A stretch of 64,000 nt of DNA, taken from assembly GCA_000697665.1 (NCBI GenBank), contig KL197716.1:1060937-1124936 (forward strand), read 5' to 3'. The translations under genes were made by a program, and so were the position numbers. The notes under the pieces were generated by a model. The model did not search any database. It was not told the DNA's origin and saw nothing but the letters and a program-made list of their open reading frames with translations. Positions 42,914 through 54,327 of this stretch are shown in pieces. Each line of letters opens with the position of its first letter. Position 1 is the stretch's first letter. Source of the stretch: Jaapia argillacea MUCL 33604 (lineage: Eukaryota > Basidiomycota > Agaricomycetes > Jaapiales > Jaapiaceae).

Positions 42914-44495
42914 CGTAAACGACACAGAGCAAGTCCACAAGGGGATTGAGCAAACGAAAGTCGGGAAAAGCTGCGGTGGGAAGTCGTTGCGACCGTGAGG
43001 TCTTTTATTACCCGCCTGCCTTTATTTGGCTTGTACAAACAACACCGTCATATTTCCCGACGGTCCTCAATCTCCTCCACATATTTCTTGCTCCCAATCC
43101 ACCCATAATTCTGTCCATTATCCTCCTCAACTTCTGAACTCTGCCTCAAGTATCAACAAAATTTATCGCTGCGGCTGTCCACTTGCAACAGCGAAAGCTT
43201 CGCAGTTTGTTGCTGACTGTCTGTTGCTGACTGTCACACGTGGAAGATAAGAATAACAAGGAGCCTAGAAGAAGCGAGAACATGCACATGCCACCAGGCA
43301 CTACGCTTGACAAGCCAAATAACATTATATCAGCTCATGGCTGGACGTACTTAAACCATGCACAAGTCCCACCCAATCAATCGTGGACGATATGCACGCT
43401 GGCAACGAGGCTACCACAGTACCTTACTTACCAGCAGGGCAACACCGGGTGTGCCCTTTGCCATTGACTCTTTCCATATCCTTTATCCAGTGCAAGGTGG
43501 GTTCCGAGTAGCCCAGTCTTTGGCCGGAATCTCCATGTAAATGGGGCTGTGTTCACTCCAGGCCATGCGCCTCCAATGACATCTAGGCAGGAATCGCCAA
43601 TAATGACGACCACTTCTCCTTGAGCAACTCCCCTCGATGCTTGACAACGCGCCTCCGTTATGCCATATGAATAGCATGGATGGCTCTTGATTCAGTGTCG
43701 GCGATCGTGGGGGAAGCGTGAGTGATCTTCAACCATCAACCAGGCCAGGCATGGCCGTCAAACGCCGTCTCGGGCCTAACACCGTGTCAGAATAATTGCC
43801 AGGGATTATGCATATGGCGTGTGCATGGGCAAATACCTTCGAATGCACATACAACGAGGTTCCACCTCCCAATGTTTTCAAAACCCAGCGATCTATCTGG
43901 CGTTTGCCTGTTACCGAACCGATTCAGGATGGTGCAGAGTTGGTGTAGACTCTTATGTTCCCCAACTGCTCCTAATCCCTCAAGTCAGGAAGCTCAACCT
44001 TGAGGGGATTTTGCTGACAGAGTGTCACGAGTGACCGCACAATCGAGTCGGCCAGCGAAGGCGTCTGGGATGAGCGCCATGAGCTTGGGAGAATGGCGGG
44101 GATCACTGGTATGTCAATTTGTCGGGCTTGTGTTGACCCAACTTGATCAGAGCCCAGTGTCAAACCACCACGAATCCTCAGCGCTCAGCAGCGGGGCTTG
44201 TGTTAAGAATCTAGGGATTCGACTTGCCAAGGCAAGTCCCTCAAGGAAAAGACCGAGAAAGCCAGAGCATAAACATGGTTGTTCCACATACGTGGACCAT
44301 GCTAGCCCAACTCCGTTTCCAGTCATCGAGACGAAACTTCCTACCCCGACATACTTCCGATCTTTTTCCGAATTTCTGGACGTAACATATCGCCCAGCGT
44401 CGGTTGGGACAACCAAGGATCAAAAACAGATAGCGCAGCGAAAACAATCAATCAGAGCAATAAAGATGACAGACAAACATCTGTATACACCGGAC
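42914..44495. other. Long intergenic region (about 1.6 kb), no gene supported
   Basis: Contains the promoter of the GPI-protein gene and the 3' flank of the disulfide isomerase gene. A long plus-strand frame at 44022-44627 and others show no domain. Much of the last part lies opposite the PDI 3' exon. No tRNA or snRNA pattern is visible. A transcription unit of unknown type cannot be excluded. Confidence 0.35.
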
Positions 44496-46268
44496 TCAAA
44501 GCTCTTCATGACCAGTGGCCCTCCTTGCAGCATCCTCAAGAGCCTCTTCCAACTCTTCCGCCTTTTCTTCCACGAACGCAGCAAGAATATTCGCCTTGAT
44601 CTTGATCTCATCCAACTTTTCAGGTGACAAGGTGCGTTTCTTGAGAAGCGACGCCAGCCTGAGCACCAACTTGACATTAATATCACCAACCGTGGAGTGG
44701 AGCGGAACATACCGATTGGCCTCTTTTTCGAGGTATGCTTCCGTCCCACCGACGACTTTTTCCATGTATCGGATATAGTGTTTTGATGTCTCACCCGCAT
44801 CGGACGCCAGTTGTTTCGCTTCCTTGTACACGGCATCTCGCGCTTCACCGGTCGCGACGAAGAACTTGCTGGCTAAAGTGTCCAATTCGGAGAGTCGTCC
44901 AGCCTAATAGGGACCCAATGCGGTTCAGGCATCGACCTCCAAGCTGAAGTGGGAAGAGACGAACCAAGTCGTTCAATGAACCACCAACAGATCGCTGAGT
45001 ACCACATTTCTTGTTGAGATACTGGACGAAGTCAGCTTCCGTCCTGCCACCCTCGTAGTCCTCGGGCTCTTCCTTATTATCTTTGGAAAAGAACTTGATG
45101 GTGGGGAACGACGTGATTCCGTACTTTTCCGCGAGAGGCTTGTTTCCTTGCGCATCGGCGTCAACATTGACGATCAGGCACTAGGATTACCACATTGTTA
45201 GCCTTCTGAGGGATACCAGAAGCTAGGAGACATGATCAAGACGCACGTCGTTTTCGGCCTGGAAGTCCTTGCCGACTAGGTGATTGGGGTGGAATCAAAC
45301 CCTGAGACGAGAAAGTGAGAGTAACTCGACATACGCTTTTCAAATTCAGGCTTCATTCTTTTGCAATGTCCACACCATGGAGCCTAAAGTCCTCGAATCA
45401 AAAATGACGAAGCCGATTCATATTCAGTCTGACATACAGTAAAGGCGACGAGGGCATTCTTCGACTTGTCCTATAAGATCGTAGGTGAGGAGTACATTCC
45501 GACGTGACATAGGAACCTCAATCCTCACCAAAACGACGCCATCAAAGTTATGCGAATCCAAAGTCTGGTAAGAAGGGGGAGGGGGTGGCTTGATCTTTGA
45601 CCTGACACCGGAGTTCGATGTGATACTATCTCAGAGTATATAAACAAACTGTATATGTGAGGAAGTAAACACGTACTAGTTGGCCAGCGCGTCAAGGTCT
45701 CGCCCGCCCTCATAATCATGAGGTTCACCAGAAGCGTCAAACCACTTCAACGCTAGAAATCGATCAGATGGAACACTCAAGGTCTGCACACTAGCGACGC
45801 ACTCGGGTAGCCTTTGACACCGTATTTCTGACCCAATGGTTTTCCTTCGCCGTCAGCATCCACTTTAGCGATGACAACCTTATCCTTTGCATGTACAAAG
45901 GCATCTGCAAGTTCCTCGTAAACCGGGGCGAGGTTCTACGGACATTGGTATGAGATGTAAATCATGCCTGACACGTATTCAAAACCAACTCACCTTACAG
46001 TGCCCACTACAATGGTATCCCAAAGCGAGCGTCAAACCGTGACGGAACTCAATAGGTCATAGCATCACTCACCACCAGGGCGCAAAGCTATTTCATTGGG
46101 GGTCAGATACTTTTCACCACAAGGAAGAACGTAGACGCACAATTCGACGAGTGCAGGTTTGCCCTGGCCGATGATTCCATCCCAGTTATCTGGAACCAAT
46201 TCTAGGACATTGGAGGCATGCACCCCTGCAGCGAGAGCTGCTACGAAGAGAGAAAAGGAAAACCTCAT
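44496..46268 (-). CDS. Protein disulfide isomerase with two thioredoxin domains and ERp29 C-domain
   Basis: ER oxidoreductase (PDIA6/ERp38-type, a-a'-D layout). Signal peptide 'MRFSFSLFVAALAAGVHA'. Then 'NVLELVPDNWDGIIGQGKPA', with the first active site W-CGHC-K split by an intron just after the first two bases of the Cys codon. A second domain contains 'APWCGHCKRMKPEFEK' (near 45365-45390). The C-terminal helical D domain spans 'LASKFFVATGEARDAVYKEA' to 'LEEALEDAARRATG' (44885-44510), ending 'HEEL', an ER-retention-like signal. Many short introns interrupt the thioredoxin domains. Divergent from SQT1. Confident about the class; the exact orthologue is less clear. Confidence 0.9.
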
Positions 46269-47071
46269 CACTGGCAAAGACCTGAGGGTTCGGAGAAAGG
46301 GTAGGTTGACCGTGACGTGGAGCGAAGCTTCAAGTAAGATAAAGCACCGTGGGAACTCTGACTTCGCCGCGCGGTTACACCTCGCTTCTAAATAATATAC
46401 TCCGTGGCTGCCACTGACCTGTTGTCCGTACTATTCAGGTGTGCGGTTCCTTCCTTCGGAAGCTACTGTCATATGTTATTAAGTTTTGAAGACTCAAGAA
46501 GTTGCTGGCCCATCCCTTGAACAGTTACCCGTGCAGATCACAATTCGGCGCCGGGGTGATGTCTTAAAACAAGTCACCCGTATGGTTCTCGTCATGAACA
46601 CGACAATGTACGTGCACCGTTCATCACAGTCGCACCACATATTCTAGCAGACTGTTATCCCCCTGGAGGTCACAACATCGCGCCTCGCCGCACGTCGCGG
46701 TTCACAAGGGTTTCACAGTCCATGTTCTCACCTACTACTCAACATGGGTGAGATTTCCCACTGGCTAGAAGCTGCCCTGACCTCCCCGCGTTACTATACT
46801 CTCTCGCCTTCCCTCCCAAACATATTGACATGCGTTGGCGTGAGGCGATCTCCTGACCGAACACCGTGATCACGTGACTCATTGCAGATTGATAAGAGAT
46901 CGCGTCAAACTCAAAGATTTGTGAGTTTTCGGCTTTACTCAGCTTTGCGCGAGCTTGCTCAGCTGTCGGCCTCTGACTAGTCACATCTCACATCTGGCTA
47001 TTTAACAAGGGGGCCCGAACTCCAATATCTTCATCACATTCATTTCACATCCATCCCACACGAGCTTGAAG
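46269..47071. promoter_or_regulatory. Divergent promoter region PDI / SQT1
   Basis: 803 bp between opposite starts. A composite 'cacgtgactca' lies at 46871-46881: a CACGTG E-box overlapping a TGACTCA (Gcn4/AP-1) site. Longer T/C and CACC-rich stretches occur at 46600-46720. The composite is about 200 bp from the SQT1 start and 600 bp from the PDI start. No gene is seen in the gap. Confidence 0.5.
46871..46881. promoter_or_regulatory. CACGTG / TGACTCA composite site
   Basis: The palindromic CACGTG overlaps TGACTCA by two bases. CACGTG is bound by bHLH factors and TGACTCA by Gcn4-type bZIP factors in fungi. Presence is seen directly; function is inferred. Confidence 0.5.
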
Positions 47072-48532
47072 ATGGCTTCAAATCACGGAGAGGAAGAATA
47101 CCTTGAAGAGGAAGGAGATGTCTACATCGACCAAGACGAGGTCTACGAGGAAGTAGAAGACGATGGGGACCAGCCAATGGATGATGACGATAACGAACCC
47201 GGTGAACCGGGCGACACCACATATGAAGACAATTCCCTTCAACACTTTCCCGAACACAAAAAATCTGTCTTTTGCGTTTCCGCTCATCCGACAGCACCCA
47301 TCGCTGCGTCTGGAGGCGAAGACGATCTGGGCTACATTTGGGATATCACAGATGGGGAAGTTTTGGTTAGGCTGACAGGACACACGGATAGTGTGACTAG
47401 TATCGCGTTTAGTGGAGACGGGGAGTTGGTGGCTACCGGTGGTATGGATGGGAAAGTGAGGATATGGAGACGAGTGGGCAAGGTGGATTGGCGGACTTGG
47501 GAGTTTTTAACAGAGTTGCAAGGCCCGGATGAGGTTATGGTCAGTAGTTGTGCTCATCCTTTGATGATCATCTAATTCACAAGAAATATCGTATAGTGGA
47601 TACGATGGCATCCAAAGGGGTCCGTTCTCTTGGCGGGATCGAATGATACCACTGTATGGATGTGGCAACGTGGGTTCTCGTAGCTTCTTTCTACAGCCAG
47701 ATCGCTAATCTCATGTTTCACAGTGCCGTCAGGGAATACCATGCAGGTGTTTGCTGGGCACACAGCCCCCGTTCAGTGCGGTGAATTTACGCCAGATGGT
47801 CAGTACCGAGCTCAACTTTGTCCAAATCTATTGACCTCACTTTTTGAATCCAGGCAAACGCATCGTCACAGCAGATGCAGAGGGCACCCTAATATTTTGG
47901 GACCCTCGGTCGTCCTCGCCAGTCTTCAAACTCACACCGACAGACGCACGGTTTGACCTAGAGGGTATTACATCCCTCGCAGTCAACTCATCCTCCACCC
48001 TCGCGGTCGTGGGTGGTGCAAACGGCAGCGTACGAGTAGTGAGTCTGAGTAAAGGCGAGGTTGTTGGAGCTTTGGGTGGACATACGGAGGGAGAGAGCAT
48101 TGAGGCTGTTCAATTTATCGATTTACCGAGAGCTGGCGGTGGGCTTGATGTGGTCGTTACGGGAGGAACCGATGGAAAGGCGTGCATCTGGGATTTGAAT
48201 ACTATGCGGATACGAGCGACTATGCAGCACAATGTGAGTCCCTTGTTGAATTCGCCTTCCGTCCTATCTCATCTTTCACCGCGTAGGACGCGATCACATG
48301 TCTACGAGCTCATCCAGCACCTAAAGGTTACCTCGTTGTGTCAGCTTCTATGGACAATGTCGTACGGACGTGGGATGCCCGTAATGGCACCCTCGTCCAG
48401 GCGCACAAGGGTCATCAGGGACCCGTGTTGGATGCTGCTTTGGGGTTAAACGGTTCGGTTGTTGTTAGTGCTGGTGACGATGGTGTCTGTTTGGTGTTTA
48501 CTACAGAAAAGGATGAGAACCCTCTCCAATAG
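47072..48532 (+). CDS. SQT1: Sqt1/AAMP WD40 chaperone of ribosomal protein uL16
   Basis: Sqt1 captures Rpl10 (uL16) for late 60S assembly; AAMP is the animal relative. The N-terminus is very acidic ('EEEGDVYIDQDEVYEEVEDD'). An eight-bladed WD40 propeller follows. Typical repeats are 'SVFCVSAHPTAPIAASGGED', 'LTGHTDSVTSIAFSGDGELV', 'FAGHTAPVQCGEFTPDGKRI', 'DVVVTGGTDGKACIWDLN', 'MDNVVRTWDARNGTLVQAH' and a final 'VVVSAGDDGVCLVF'. Four short introns, at about 47538, 47668, 47799 and 48234. About 420 aa, normal length. Start is MASNHGEEEY at 47072, with an upstream in-frame Met at 47066. Sits divergent from the PDI gene. Confidence 0.92.
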
Positions 48533-48757
48533 ACGGTGGCATTGTTTGTTACGCCAGACTTTTTGACACCGCTCACACTAATTTATACTGAGAACAGGAA
48601 ACGGTGACTCGTGATAGACTCAAGCTTGTTGTGTATTTCTGAGACGACTCAGCTGAGATACTTGAAAGAAGTTCGCAGGGGTGATTATGAAGACTCGGGC
48701 CGGGTTCAATCTTATAACATCCCCCATGACAATCTGCATGTTCAGAAACCGACCAAG

Positions 48758-50178
48758 ATGTCCTCCCCTGGTCTATCGTTGAACACGGCCACCTATGCCA
48801 CCGTCTCCGCAGGTCTCCATCCCTCACACACCCTTCCCTCGAAACTCAAAGCCATAGCAGAAGCTGGTTTCCGGCAAGTTGAGCTTGGCTTCCCTGATTT
48901 GCAAAAGTATGCAAAGCTGGAATTTCCGGAATATAAGACTATGGATTTCGCTGGAAGGGGAAGCGTCGAATTACTGTACGAGACAGCGAAGAAAGTTAGG
49001 GCCATTTGTCGGGAGTTGGGTCTCGAGGTATTCGTTGTGCATCCGTGAGTGAGCTTGCCCTTCGCTCAGATGGTCCTTGACGGAAAGTCAGCTTCTTGCA
49101 GTTTGAGACTTTCGAGGAGGGTACCAAGAGGGAGAATATGTTAGCTAGGGCGAGGGTGTGGTTCAACGTGCTCAAAGTAGGCCTTACCTTGAGCTTCATT
49201 GGGAATCCGCCAAAAGCTGAAGGATGCCCAAGGCTCTCGATTGTAGAATGATGCAAGTCGGTTCAGCGAGTAACCCGGCATATGGGAAAGACCTCGATGC
49301 CATCGCCAACGACTTCCGGCTGCTGGCAGACGAAGCCGCTTCCCAGGACCCTCCCCTCCGGGTGTAGGCCATTCCATGACCATATCAATGCGATTGATAA
49401 ACTGAAAAGGTTACTTATGACAGTGCTTATGAAGCCTGGGCATGGGCTGAGGTCGTGTAAGCACACCCTTTTGTCCTTTGCCAAGTTAGCATGGTTTTAT
49501 TGTAAAATTCCCCAGGAATACCTGGGAGTTAAGCTGGGAAGTGGTCAAAAAGGTGGATAGAGAGAACTTTGGTCTTTGTCTGGATACATTCCATATCTGC
49601 GGTACGTCCCTCCTCAGTCCTGTTCGGTCCCCATCCCTAGCCGAAGTACCAACTCTTCCACCATTCCAGCGAGAGCATATGCCGACCCGACTTCGCCATC
49701 CGGTCTTCTCCCTTCAGCTTCCGAGCGGCTCGCCTCCTCACTCACCACCCTCACGGCCTCCCTGTCACCAAGCCCCTCCAAGATATTTTATCTTCAGGTC
49801 TCCGACGCATGCCTTCCCCCTTCCCCCTCCCATATCCTCCAAGAATCGGAATCGGAAGATGTACCGGTCTTATTTACATGGAGCAAGCAGTATCGGCCAC
49901 TGCCTTTTATGGGGGAGGATTACGGAGGGTACCTGCCTGTCGTCGACGTAGTCCTGGCTGTGATGGCTACGGGCTGGCGGGGTGCGTGGTCGTATGAGGT
50001 GGGTGGTTTCTTTTATTCTTGATCAATGTCAGGTAATCCGAGTCCTTCCCTGGTGTAGGTGTTTTACGGTAAAGACATGGGTAGGGACGATCCAGACGTT
50101 CCGAAGAGGTGGGCTACAGCAGGTTGGAGGAGTCAGCGGCGGATAATTGAGGCCTTGCAAGACAAGGGTTATCAGTGA
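48758..50178 (+). CDS. Xylose-isomerase-like TIM-barrel enzyme (sugar phosphate isomerase/epimerase / AP endonuclease 2 fold)
   Basis: TIM-barrel protein close to fungal 3-dehydroshikimate dehydratase and sugar isomerase families. The N-terminus is 'MSSPGLSLNTATYATVSAGL', then 'KLKAIAEAGFRQVELGFPDL'. Metal-ligand regions typical of the fold appear after splicing. They are 'VAYEAWAWAEV' (Glu), 'LCLDTFHICARAYADP' (Asp/His), 'FYLQVSDA' (Gln/Asp) and 'AWSYEVFYGKDMGRDD' (Glu). The C-terminal end is 'IIEALQDKGYQ'. Several short introns; one near 49330 and one near 49450 flank the Glu block. About 350 aa. The exact substrate is not decided. Start 48758 is the first Met before the conserved block. 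A quinate/shikimate catabolism role is only one option. Confidence 0.82.
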
Positions 50179-50425
50179 ATGAGACCGAAGACAGCAGCCT
50201 CAAGCGGCGGCGTTTGTGGAGGCAGACTTGAATGAACCGTTGCATTGTATAAGATCTCTTCGTCTACTTAGCACATGTGCTAAACAGGACTCGGACCAAT
50301 AGATGCATAAGATACAACAGTGGCTCTCTGCTCCTCGGCGGGTATTAAAGAGTCACACCTTGGACGTGATAAGCGGTTCTGGGCATAAATTATTGTCAAT
50401 GGCTTCCGCTCTGCAAAGTCCTCCC
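50179..50425. other. Convergent 3' region, no gene seen
   Basis: About 250 bp between the TIM-barrel enzyme stop and the Rho-GEF stop. AT-rich near 50230-50300. No RNA gene. Confidence 0.35.
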
Positions 50426-53400
50426 TCAAGCCATGTCCCACTCATCCCATATTCTCTCGTTACTTGTGGTAGATCCAGCCCGCGCGTTGATCTCTGACGT
50501 AGGGTTCAGCTGCATGATCATCTCGCTAACTCCTTCTCTATCATCTTTGTCCCCTTTCATCGCAACCAGTATCGAATCATCGAACTTGAGTCCGGTGTGG
50601 AGCAGACGGATGTCCTGTCCCTCAATCACTTGGACAAGCCTCCCATGATTGATGTTGCGGATCTCGATAAACTGTGGAGAAAAGAGGAGAATGAGGTCGT
50701 TCCGACTGGCAAAAGATGTGGCTTTGGTTTCCCAGCGAATGAACCCTGAGGAACGGCTAGGTGTGCCATGCTTAGTGATGTAGCATCCAAGTTCTATGCC
50801 CTCGCTTAATTGAAAACCCTGGAGGTACAGAAAGACCCAACACTCACCGTCGTAGACCACAAGTAGCTCTGAGGTATCACACCGGACGAGACCCAAGGAT
50901 TTAGCATTATCGCACCGTTGTTTGAGATTCGACATTGGAGTACTGTTATTGGATTGGCTCCAGTCTGGGACAGTAGCCACATTGGCATTGGGCATACTAG
51001 GCGTATTGATGGGTAAGCAATGCTCCACTCCTGGTACAATGAACTGACTTTGTTGGGTCGACGACAACAATTGACCGATCTCCACAAACAGCGACGGTCT
51101 TCACTAACGGTGTGATGTTATTTGATGCGTCTTTTGGGAGGGAAAAGGGCTGTTTGGAGTGAGCACACACTGCAAGGAAATCCGTCGGAACGACATACCC
51201 CGCTGAAAGCTCGAAATGATGCGGAGTTGCCGGTTTGTCGTCTTGGCGTCATGTTGACGTCGGGATGAATAGCCTCCAAGGCGTGTAAGGTGGTCGAGAG
51301 CAACGATTTACATACGCACAAAACTGGGGGACGAGGTTAGGTCTATCAATGGACAGGTGCACCGAGAAACAGACCCATCGTTCGATGGCCAAGCCTTCCG
51401 GCCCTGAAAAAAACGACATTCCCTGCGTCACCTGCGACCTTTTCAAATGAAGCGTCGAGTCCTGGCCGATGCGACTGGTCTTGAGAAACGCGAGCCAGGA
51501 TGTCGAGAGAGTAGCAATATAAATTGGACTCGTGGTGGACCAGAAACTTGTTAAACTCTTGGAGGGCGACCATGGAAGTCACGCTAGAGAAATTGAGGAC
51601 TTTCGTGAAAGTAACTGTGGGGGAAGCGATTGCCAATGAAACCGATAATCATAGCTTGACGAAAAAAGATGACGAACGAGGGTCACCCTGGATGTTGGCC
51701 GCGACGTAAACACCCGACGTGCACCCAACCGCCACATAGTTGATGCCGGCACTGACTATTCACCGGTCGGCGGGGAGAGTAAGATAGGGTGCAGAATATA
51801 CGCACCAAATGACGCTGCAGCCGTAATCTTTCCTGTCCACCGAGCTCCAGAGTTATATTGGACGCGAGCGCCGGGAACTCGGAAGAAACCATCGTTCAAG
51901 CTATATGGCGCAAACCACTGACGAACAACAAGATCACGGAGATGAAAGAGACGATCGTATGGGCCAGAGGCATACCATGTTGGATTCCTGCCTAACTTTC
52001 CGAATACCAAGTGCGTTCACAAGATGTTCCCGCCACTTTGACCTCAAGGCCTCTGACGCGGCGAAGAGGGTATATCGACGCGAAGATTTGGAAGAGGCGT
52101 GGTAGATGGTGAATGGATACATGGGCCTATATTGGAACCGAAGAGAATCGAGAATACCACCATTTTCCTCGGAGCGTTCTTTGCGGTTTTCTGGAGCGCC
52201 ATCGAAGGCGCCGAGTCGCAGGTACTCGAGCGGGAGTGGCTGCATACTGGCTAAACTTCAAGTCAGATGAACAGATCGCGAAACAACTCACTCGGGATAC
52301 AATATGGCGTCTGACAGTGTCTGAGTTTTTCGACCGCTCTTCCTTCGTCAATAGGACTGAGGCAAGAATGTTCAGAGACGTGTCGATCAGAGTGCGGAGT
52401 TACTAACGATGATTGTCCAACAACGCCACATAGAGATCGTTCCACCCGTGCCAATCAGTTTCGCTTCTCTGGCGTCGGGCTAGTTCCCCCTCATAGACGA
52501 GGGTGCGACTTTCCTCATACAGATCCATGTCCTGAGCACAAAACGTCACTGAAGATGACTGGTTCAACTTTCAAAACGGGACCTACAACGATCTCCCCTC
52601 TAACATAAACCAAACTCTCGCACAAGTTCCAAAATTTGACTTTACCCTCGGCCACGTCGATGCCTGGCTGCGTACTTCGAATCAAGTCGTTCAGGATACT
52701 TATAACCAAGGGTATAGTTTCCATATCAGGGTGATCAGGGTCGGTGAGATGTTCCATGCCTTTCAGCAGGAGAGTGAGACGAGGCAGACGAGATACAGGG
52801 CGGAAAAGAAATTCTTTCAGGTCATGTTTTCGAAGACGAGGGTCTTGACGACACTGTTCCACGAAATCGCGATAGTCGTTGTTCCGTCTGAGTTCTGAGA
52901 GGTGCCTAGCCCATGACAGAGGGTAGTGCTTCATGTACGTTTCGTACGCAGTGCCGAATAAGAGAGCAGCTGGATAATAGTCGGTGAGGCCCGAAGATGG
53001 CGAAAGTGGTGGGACTTACTGTCTAGAATAATATCCGCGACACTTTGCATCAGGGGATGCTGATCCTTCTGCCTGGCGAATAATGCACCGAGCATTTGTC
53101 GATGAAAATCCAGGATTTCGTCCATGTTATAAAACACCTCCTTGACGAAGCCCTTCATGCGTTCTTTTGGGAGTATCGGAGGGTTGGAGGCGATGAGAGG
53201 TTGAATAAAAACCTAGCCCACCTCATGATCAGGCAGTGGAGAAAATAAGCAGAATCATCACATACATCTTTGACGAGCTGCATATCGAACACATAGTCTC
53301 GCTCAGACTGTATAATCTCAAAGATGATTGACTGCCTTTGAATCTCTTTCTTATCCAGGGCTTGAAGTGCTTCAGGAGGGACCAGGCGATGCCAGGCATC

Positions 53401-54046
53401 ATCTCGAATGGGAAGCTCCTTCGCCTGAAACAAGTTCAGGCCGTCTTCGGAGGCAAGACTAAATGGACTATATGGGTGAGCGAATACACGAGTGCTGGCA
53501 AAGTTGACGAACTTCAGGTTGGATAGCTCATCAGACAGGGATTCAACAGACTCTGCAGGAGTCAGCTGGTCGGGGTGTTAGAAGTCTGTCTTTTGATCAC
53601 TAGAGCTGAGTACCCACCCTGGGGCTGAATTCCCCAGTAGATGAGGATATCGACGGTGCTCTGTAGAAGCGCTGAGGAGGAGGAGACGGTCCGAGATCGC
53701 TCTTTGAGGCCCGATGACGAGGTGGTGGGGCATTAGATCTCTGGGATGTTGATCGATACACCTGCGGTTCTGGGAATGCCATTTGCGCTGATTCTGGCTC
53801 GTATGCACTGGCAGCTCGACTGCGAGGTCGGGCAGGAGGTGCTAACTTACTACGAGGCGTACTCGGTGATAAGGGAGACTGGCCATCTATCCAAGGGTAT
53901 GCACCTGGGCCAGCATTTTGATTGCTGGGGCCAGCAAGTTCGAATGCATAAGGCGTCCAAGCGGATGCAGGACTGGGACTGACTGGTGGTCGTGCGCCGG
54001 GGGGGATGTTGAGACGAGGATTTGGTCGACTTAGATGATCGTACAT
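50426..54046 (-). CDS. Rho1 guanine nucleotide exchange factor (Rom2-type: DH, PH, CNH)
   Basis: Activates Rho1 in the cell-wall integrity pathway at the plasma membrane. The N-terminus is a Pro/Ser-rich, disordered region (from 'MYDHLSRPNPRLNIPPGARP'). The DH domain begins 'IFEIIQSERDYVFDMQLVKD' (about 53300) and includes 'FLFRPVSRLPRLTLLLKGM' (about 52770-52820), the conserved CR3 helix. A PH domain lies near 52500-52200. The C-terminal citron-homology (CNH) domain spans about 52000-50430, with 'LILLFSPQFIEIRNINHGRL' and 'VVYDGECWVFLYLQGF'. The end is 'STTSNERIWDEWDMA'. Around 1,050 aa with many short introns. Start 54046 was chosen over 54064 (three codons of vector-like Lys). Divergent from the disordered protein gene. 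Confidence 0.9.
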
Positions 54047-54327
54047 GTTGTGTTTTGTTTTCACACTTCACTTCACCTTTTCACCTTTTACCTCCACTAG
54101 GCTCCATAGCTTTCCTCAGCCCACATCCTTTGTTCAGTCATATCTCAATCACCATCTCAACACCATCAGATCCGCCCATCACGAAAGCAGTGTGTGCGCA
54201 GTCATTCTTGCTTTTGTTGGTGACTCTGCCTGATTTTTTCGTCAGTTGATCAATGCATTATTGAAAACTTCAGCCTGCACCCTCGCATCGTGTTCGCCGC
54301 ACGGTACATCCAGATCGCATCTGTAGG
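54047..54327. promoter_or_regulatory. Divergent promoter Rho-GEF / disordered protein
   Basis: 281 bp, strongly T/C-rich on the plus strand (54055-54130), as expected for fungal promoters and leaders. No TATA consensus. Confidence 0.45.

Noticed and set aside
44022-44627. 201-codon plus-strand frame
   Set aside because: Partly antisense to the PDI last exon; no domain and no splice context.
48573-48827. Minus-strand frames near the TIM-barrel gene start
   Set aside because: Shadow frames overlapping a coding 5' end.
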